A stretch of DNA of 64,000 bases from CAVSEK01 sp963726975 (lineage in GTDB: Bacteria; Actinomycetota; Actinomycetes; Mycobacteriales; SCTD01), in assembly GCA_963726975.1 (NCBI GenBank), contig CAVSEK010000013.1, positions 186,001 through 250,000 on the forward strand, given 5' to 3'. Position 1 is the stretch's first letter, and the number at the start of each line of letters is the position of its first letter. Shown here piece by piece: positions 60,534-64,000 of this stretch. The position numbers were made by a program, and so were the translations under genes. The notes under the pieces were generated by a model. The model did not search any database and was not told the origin of the DNA. It worked only from the letters and a program-made list of their open reading frames with translations.

Positions 60534-60695
60534 ATGGCAGGGCTGTTCAGCAAGGTGGCGCGACTGGCCAGCTCCCCTCAGGGGCAGCGGGCGATCCAGA
60601 AGGCCAAGGACGCCGCGGGCGACCCCAAGAACCGTCAGAAGATCAGTTCGCTGGTCGAGAAGGTCCAGGGCAAGGGCGGCAAGCCCCCGCGCTGA
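60534..60695 (+). CDS. Small basic protein, unknown
   Basis: 53 aa: AGLFSKVARLASSPQGQRAI, KAKDAAGDPKNRQKISSLVE, then a GKGGKPP tail. An amphipathic N-terminal helix and a lysine-rich second half. The ATG at 60534 has GAGGAG six bases upstream, a strong site for so short a gene, and codon bias (third-position G/C) is maintained throughout. Similar 50-60 aa proteins occur near hisI in actinobacteria, but I cannot name the family. A 62-base gap precedes hisI. Confidence 0.65.
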   Translation: MAGLFSKVARLASSPQGQRAIQKAKDAAGDPKNRQKISSLVEKVQGKGGKPPR

Positions 60696-60745
60696 GACGC
60701 CGCCGGTCGGGCGGGTCGGCGCCGCCGGCAGCCCGGGCCCGCTGG

Positions 60746-60751
60746 CAGACT
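60746..60751 (+). promoter_or_regulatory. Candidate -10 box, leaderless hisI
   Basis: CAGACT, then six bases, then ATG 60758. Confidence 0.4.
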
Positions 60752-60757
60752 GGGGCC

Positions 60758-61186
60758 ATGACCGCCGTACGCCCGACCGACCTCGACCCGGCCATCGCTG
60801 CGCGGCTCAAGCGCGACGGGGCCGGCCTGATCGCCGCCGTCGCGCAGCAGCACGACACCGGCGAGGTGCTCATGGTCGGCTGGATGGACGACGAGGCGCT
60901 GCACCGCACGCTCACGACCGGCCGCTGCACCTACTGGAGCAGGAGCCGCCAGGAGTACTGGGTCAAGGGCGACACCTCCGGCAGCCAGCAGTGGGTGCGG
61001 TCCGTCGCGCTCGACTGCGACGGCGACACGGTGCTCGTGCAGGTCGACCAGGCCGGCACCGGCGCCTGCCACACCGGCGACCGCACCTGCTTCGACGCCG
61101 ACCTGCTGCCCGCCGTGGTCGGCGCTCCGGCGCCCGGCCTCGCCGCGACGCCGGCGGCCGACCCCGACGCCGCCAGCCCCTCGTGA
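60758..61186 (+). CDS. hisI: Phosphoribosyl-AMP cyclohydrolase
   Basis: 142 aa, the single-domain form. It opens the purine ring of PR-AMP in histidine synthesis. VLMVGWMDDEALHRTLTTG, YWSRSRQEYWVKGDTSG, the magnesium-binding DCDGDTVLVQVDQ, and the zinc ligands in GACHTGDRTCF are all visible. It is separated from the main his operon by 6.6 kb. It overlaps trpE by four bases, so it heads hisI-trpE-trp membrane protein-trpC, a common actinobacterial order. Confidence 0.95.
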   Translation: MTAVRPTDLDPAIAARLKRDGAGLIAAVAQQHDTGEVLMVGWMDDEALHRTLTTGRCTYWSRSRQEYWVKGDTSGSQQWVRSVALDCDGDTVLVQVDQAGTGACHTGDRTCFDADLLPAVVGAPAPGLAATPAADPDAASPS

Positions 61187-62682
61187 CGGGGCCGGCGCCG
61201 CTCGGCACCACCAGCCCGGGGCCGGAGGAGTTCGCGGCCTCGAGCGCGCCCGTCGTCGCCGTGACCCGCCGGCTGCTCGCCGACGGCGAGACGCCGGTCG
61301 GGGTCTACCGCAAGCTCGCCGGCGACCGGCCCGGCACGTTCCTGCTCGAGTCCGCCGAGCAGGGCCGTCAGTGGTCGCGCTTCTCCTTCGTGGGCGTGCG
61401 CTGCGCCGGCACCCTGACCGAGCGCGACGGGCGCGCCGTCTGGCTCGGCGACCGCCCGGTGGACCTGCCGGAGGACCCGCTGGAGGCGCTGACGGCGCTG
61501 TCCCGCCGGCTGCGCTCGCCGAGGGTCGAGCACCTCCCGCCGCTCACCGGGGGCCTCGTGGGCTGCCTCGGCTACGACGCCGTGCGCCGCATGGAGCGGC
61601 TGCCCAGCACGGCGGTCGACGACGTCGGGATGCCCGAGCTGTCGATGATGCTCGCCACCGACCTCGCCGTGCTCGACCACGCCGACGGCACCGTGCTGCT
61701 CATCGCCAACGTCGTGCGCGGCCTCACCGACGAGTCGTACGCCGGCGCGCTCGCCCGGCTGGACGCGATGGCGGCCGCGCTCGCCGCGCCGAGCCCGTCG
61801 AGCGTGGCGACGCTGGACCTCGGGGCGCAGCCGGAGGTCGTGCGGCGCACCTCGCCCGAGGAGCACATGCGCCGGGTCGAGGTCGTCAAGGAGCACATCC
61901 GCGCCGGTGACGCCTTCCAGGTGGTGCTCAGCCAGCGCTTCGAGGTGCGCACCGACGTCGACGGCCTCGACGTCTACCGGGTGCTGCGGGCGAGCAACCC
62001 GTCGCCGTACATGTACCTGCTGCGCTTCGCCGGGCGCGAGTCGCCGTACGACGTCGTGGGGTCCTCGCCCGAGGCGCTGGTGACGGTCACCGACGGCTCC
62101 GCCGTGCTGCACCCGATCGCGGGCACCCGGCCGCGCGGGGCGACCCCGGAGCAGGACGCGGCCCTGGCGGCGGAGCTGCTCGCCGACCCCAAGGAGCGCA
62201 GCGAGCACGTCATGCTCGTCGACCTGGGGCGCAACGACCTGGGCCGGGTGTGCGCGCCGGGCAGCGTCGACGTCGTGGAGTTCATGCAGGTCGAGCGCTA
62301 CAGCCACGTGATGCACATCGTCTCCACCGTCGTCGGGCAGGTGACCGCCGACCGGGACGCCCTCGACGTGCTGCGGGCGACCTTCCCGGCGGGCACCCTG
62401 TCCGGCGCCCCGAAGCCCCGTGCCATGGAGATCATCGAGTCGCTCGAGCCGACCCGGCGCGGGCTCTACGGCGGCACGGTCGGCTACGTCGACGCCTCCG
62501 GCGACATGGACATGGCGATCGCGATCCGCACCGCGGTGCTGCACGGGGGGACGGCGTACGTCCAGTCCGGCGGCGGGCTCGTCGCCGACAGCGACCCGGT
62601 CGCCGAGCAGGCCGAGTGCGAGGACAAGGCGGCGGCGGTGCTGCGCGCGGTCGCGGCGGCGGCGACCCTGCGGGGGCTGTGA
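61183..62682 (+). CDS. trpE: Anthranilate synthase component I
   Basis: 499 aa. It makes anthranilate from chorismate with ammonia from TrpG. N-terminal regulatory half contains LLESAEQGRQWSRFSFVG, the LES motif linked to tryptophan feedback in the family. The chorismate domain has AGDAFQVVLSQRFE, NPSPYMYLLRF, VGSSPEALV, HPIAGTRPRGATPEQD, RSEHVMLVDLGRNDLGR, and TLSGAPKPRAMEIIE, then YVQSGGGLVADSDP. Full length. GTG 61183 overlaps the hisI stop (GTGA). No trpG is in the window. Confidence 0.96.
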   Translation: MTGPAPLGTTSPGPEEFAASSAPVVAVTRRLLADGETPVGVYRKLAGDRPGTFLLESAEQGRQWSRFSFVGVRCAGTLTERDGRAVWLGDRPVDLPEDPLEALTALSRRLRSPRVEHLPPLTGGLVGCLGYDAVRRMERLPSTAVDDVGMPELSMMLATDLAVLDHADGTVLLIANVVRGLTDESYAGALARLDAMAAALAAPSPSSVATLDLGAQPEVVRRTSPEEHMRRVEVVKEHIRAGDAFQVVLSQRFEVRTDVDGLDVYRVLRASNPSPYMYLLRFAGRESPYDVVGSSPEALVTVTDGSAVLHPIAGTRPRGATPEQDAALAAELLADPKERSEHVMLVDLGRNDLGRVCAPGSVDVVEFMQVERYSHVMHIVSTVVGQVTADRDALDVLRATFPAGTLSGAPKPRAMEIIESLEPTRRGLYGGTVGYVDASGDMDMAIAIRTAVLHGGTAYVQSGGGLVADSDPVAEQAECEDKAAAVLRAVAAAATLRGL

Positions 62683-63365
62683 CGACCAGGAGGACGGGGA
62701 CGGGGACGGGGACGGCGGGGACGGGGACGGGCAGGACGGGCAGCCCCCGTCGCGAGCTGCGCGTCGCGCTGCTCCTCGTGCTGGTCGGGTCGGGCCTGGT
62801 GCTGCTGTCGGCGGGGCGCGACTGGGTCGACGTCGTCGTCGCGCAACCGGCCCCGCTGCCCGCCCGCGCCGTGGTGCGCACCGGCGCCGACGTCGCCGGC
62901 GGCCTGCGCGCGCTCGGCGTGCTCGGCCTGGCGGGGGTCGCGGCCCTCGCGGCGACCCGAGCGCTCGGGCGGCTGCTCGTCGGGGTGCTCCTCTCGGCGT
63001 CGGGCGCCGGGGCCGTCGCGGTGAGCGCCTCGGCCCTCGCCCGCGGCGCGCTCGCCGGCCTGGGCGAGCAGGGCCGCACCCTGGGTGCCGGCGGTCCTGA
63101 CCCGGCGTTCTCCGGCTGGCCGCTGGCCGCGCTGGCCGGAGGGGCGCTGCTGGCGGTCGGCGGGCTGGTCGTCGCGCTGCGCGGCCGCCGCTGGGCGCAG
63201 CTGTCGGCGCGCTACGAGGCCCCCGCGGCCCGGGCGGAGGGGACCGCACGACGCCCGGCCCGGCCCGAGGTCGAGGCCTGGGAGGCGCTGGACCGCGGCG
63301 AGGACCCGACCGGCGGCGACCCGCGCAGCGGACCCGGCACCGACCGACCTAGTCTCGGAGCGTGA
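62679..63365 (+). CDS. Trp biosynthesis-associated membrane protein
   Basis: 228 aa, the TIGR02234/Trp_oprn_chp type always found between trpE and trpC in actinobacteria. Helices: LRVALLLVLVGSGLVLLSAG, ALGVLGLAGVAALAATRALG, LLVGVLLSASGAGAVAVSAS, and LAALAGGALLAVGGLVVALR. DWVDVVVAQPAPLPARAV is the usual first loop (typically with W-x-x-x). The role is not known; a link to tryptophan regulation or transport is a guess. The N-terminus is a GTGTGT-like dipeptide repeat from GGGGAC units. It overlaps trpE and trpC by four bases each. Confidence 0.88.
   Translation: MTTRRTGTGTGTAGTGTGRTGSPRRELRVALLLVLVGSGLVLLSAGRDWVDVVVAQPAPLPARAVVRTGADVAGGLRALGVLGLAGVAALAATRALGRLLVGVLLSASGAGAVAVSASALARGALAGLGEQGRTLGAGGPDPAFSGWPLAALAGGALLAVGGLVVALRGRRWAQLSARYEAPAARAEGTARRPARPEVEAWEALDRGEDPTGGDPRSGPGTDRPSLGA
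63350..63355 (+). promoter_or_regulatory. -10 box, leaderless trpC
   Basis: TAGTCT, then six bases, then GTG 63362; an internal promoter for trpC is possible even though translation is also coupled to the upstream gene. Confidence 0.5.
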
Positions 63366-64000
63366 CCGCCAGCGTGCTCGACGAGATCCTCACCGGGGTC
63401 CGGGAGGACCTCGCGGCGCGCGAGGCCCGCGTCCCGCTGACCGACCTGCGCGAGCGCGCCCGCCGCGCCCCCGACGCCCTCGACGGGGCCGCGGCGCTGT
63501 CCGGCCCCGGCGTGGCGGTCATCGCCGAGGTCAAGCGCAGCAGCCCGAGCAAGGGGGCGCTGGCGCTCATCGCCGACCCGGCCGGGCTCGCGGAGGACTA
63601 CGAGGCGGGCGGGGCGAGCGTCGTCAGCGTGCTCACCGAGGGCCGGCGCTTCGGCGGCAGCCTCGGCGACCTCGACCTCGTGCGCGCGCGGGTCGGCGTG
63701 CCCGTGCTGCGCAAGGACTTCGTCGTCTCGCCCTACCAGGTCGAGGAGGCCCGGGCGCACGGCGCCGACCTCGTCCTGCTCATCGTCGCCGCGCTCGAGC
63801 AGGCGGCGCTGGTGTCGCTGCTCGAGCGCACCGAGGGGCTCGGCATGACCGCCCTGGTGGAGGTGCACGACGAGCCGGAGCTCGAGCGGGCGCTCTCGGC
63901 CGGGGCGCGGGTCGTCGGCGTCAACGCCCGCGACCTGCGCACCCTCGAGGTCGACCGCGGCGTCTTCGCCCGGCTCGCCCCGCAGGTGCCCGACGGCGTC
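63362..64000 (+). CDS. trpC: Indole-3-glycerol phosphate synthase, 5' part
   Basis: 213 codons are present; the gene runs off the right edge. It closes CdRP to indole-3-glycerol phosphate. SVLDEILTGVREDLAAREA, AVIAEVKRSSPSKGALA with the catalytic glutamate and lysine, VLTEGRRFGGSL, VLRKDFVVSPYQVEEA with the second lysine, and ALVEVHDEPEL with the general acid glutamate. There is no fused TrpF domain visible, consistent with PriA covering that step. The GTG overlaps the upstream stop (GTGA). Confidence 0.95.
   Translation, partial: MTASVLDEILTGVREDLAAREARVPLTDLRERARRAPDALDGAAALSGPGVAVIAEVKRSSPSKGALALIADPAGLAEDYEAGGASVVSVLTEGRRFGGSLGDLDLVRARVGVPVLRKDFVVSPYQVEEARAHGADLVLLIVAALEQAALVSLLERTEGLGMTALVEVHDEPELERALSAGARVVGVNARDLRTLEVDRGVFARLAPQVPDGV

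Overview
This window is chromosomal DNA from a very G+C-rich actinobacterium. The evidence is the strong third-position G/C bias, the many GTG starts, and families typical of Actinomycetes: DUF4193, DUF3710, DUF3159, DUF4235, DUF5999, a PriA-type HisA, an F420-dependent LLM oxidoreductase, the divergent glgA(glgM)/glgC pair and the Trp-operon membrane protein. The genus cannot be told from the sequence. I see no rRNA, tRNA, CRISPR array, insertion sequence, phage gene or replication origin. Genes are tightly packed: no gap exceeds about 250 bases, and many neighbours overlap by four bases (GTGA or ATGA).

Layout. 0-6.4 kb: acyl-CoA/terpenoid-type catabolism (AtuA-like protein, SDR, two acyl-CoA dehydrogenases) plus a secreted lytic transglycosylase. 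6.6-14 kb: inositol-phosphatase-like enzyme, epoxide-hydrolase-like enzyme, a pair of membrane GTPases resembling DynA/DynB, and a PAS-PAS-GGDEF-EAL cyclic-di-GMP enzyme. 14-16.5 kb: glgA/glgM and glgC, divergent, making glycogen precursors. 16.5-19.5 kb: an apparent TetR-controlled module (hydrolase, acyl-CoA dehydrogenase, TetR) with two near-identical palindromic operators. 19.5-27.8 kb: LLM oxidoreductase, a DUF4193/DUF4864/unknown cluster, a DNA-glycosylase-fold/degenerate RecQ fusion, a hydrolase with SCP2 segment, amidase, DUF4235 and SDR. 27.9-40.8 kb: a block syntenic with mycobacterial Rv2697c-Rv2682c (dut, DUF3710, OB-fold, DUF3159, two TrkA-type K+ subunits, KimA-like transporter, TRAM RNA methyltransferase, then dxs), with trmB, a decayed hydrolase and a lipid kinase inserted. 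40.9-48.5 kb: secreted hydrolase, dnaE, DUF6308-like, DUF2567-like and LON-domain proteins. 48.6-54.2 kb: hisD-hisC-hisB-small ORF-hisH-priA-hisF. 54.2-60.7 kb: a secreted LamG/DUF11 protein, a heterodimeric ABC exporter, an MFS permease and a small protein. 60.8-64 kb: hisI-trpE-trp membrane protein-trpC, cut by the window edge.

Two features span the window. First, many genes carry a TANNNT-like -10 box 5-7 bases upstream of the start codon, which implies leaderless mRNAs. Second, about twelve apparent one-base indels interrupt conserved genes (amidase, DUF3710, RNA methyltransferase, a hydrolase, lipid kinase, hisF, probably the SCP2-hydrolase), eight of them between 34.7 and 37.4 kb. Residual sequencing error is the likeliest explanation, but local gene decay cannot be excluded. 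I found no clearly new multi-gene system. The best leads are the TetR operator pair, the glycosylase/RecQ-remnant fusion and the tandem repeats that duplicate stop-codon segments.
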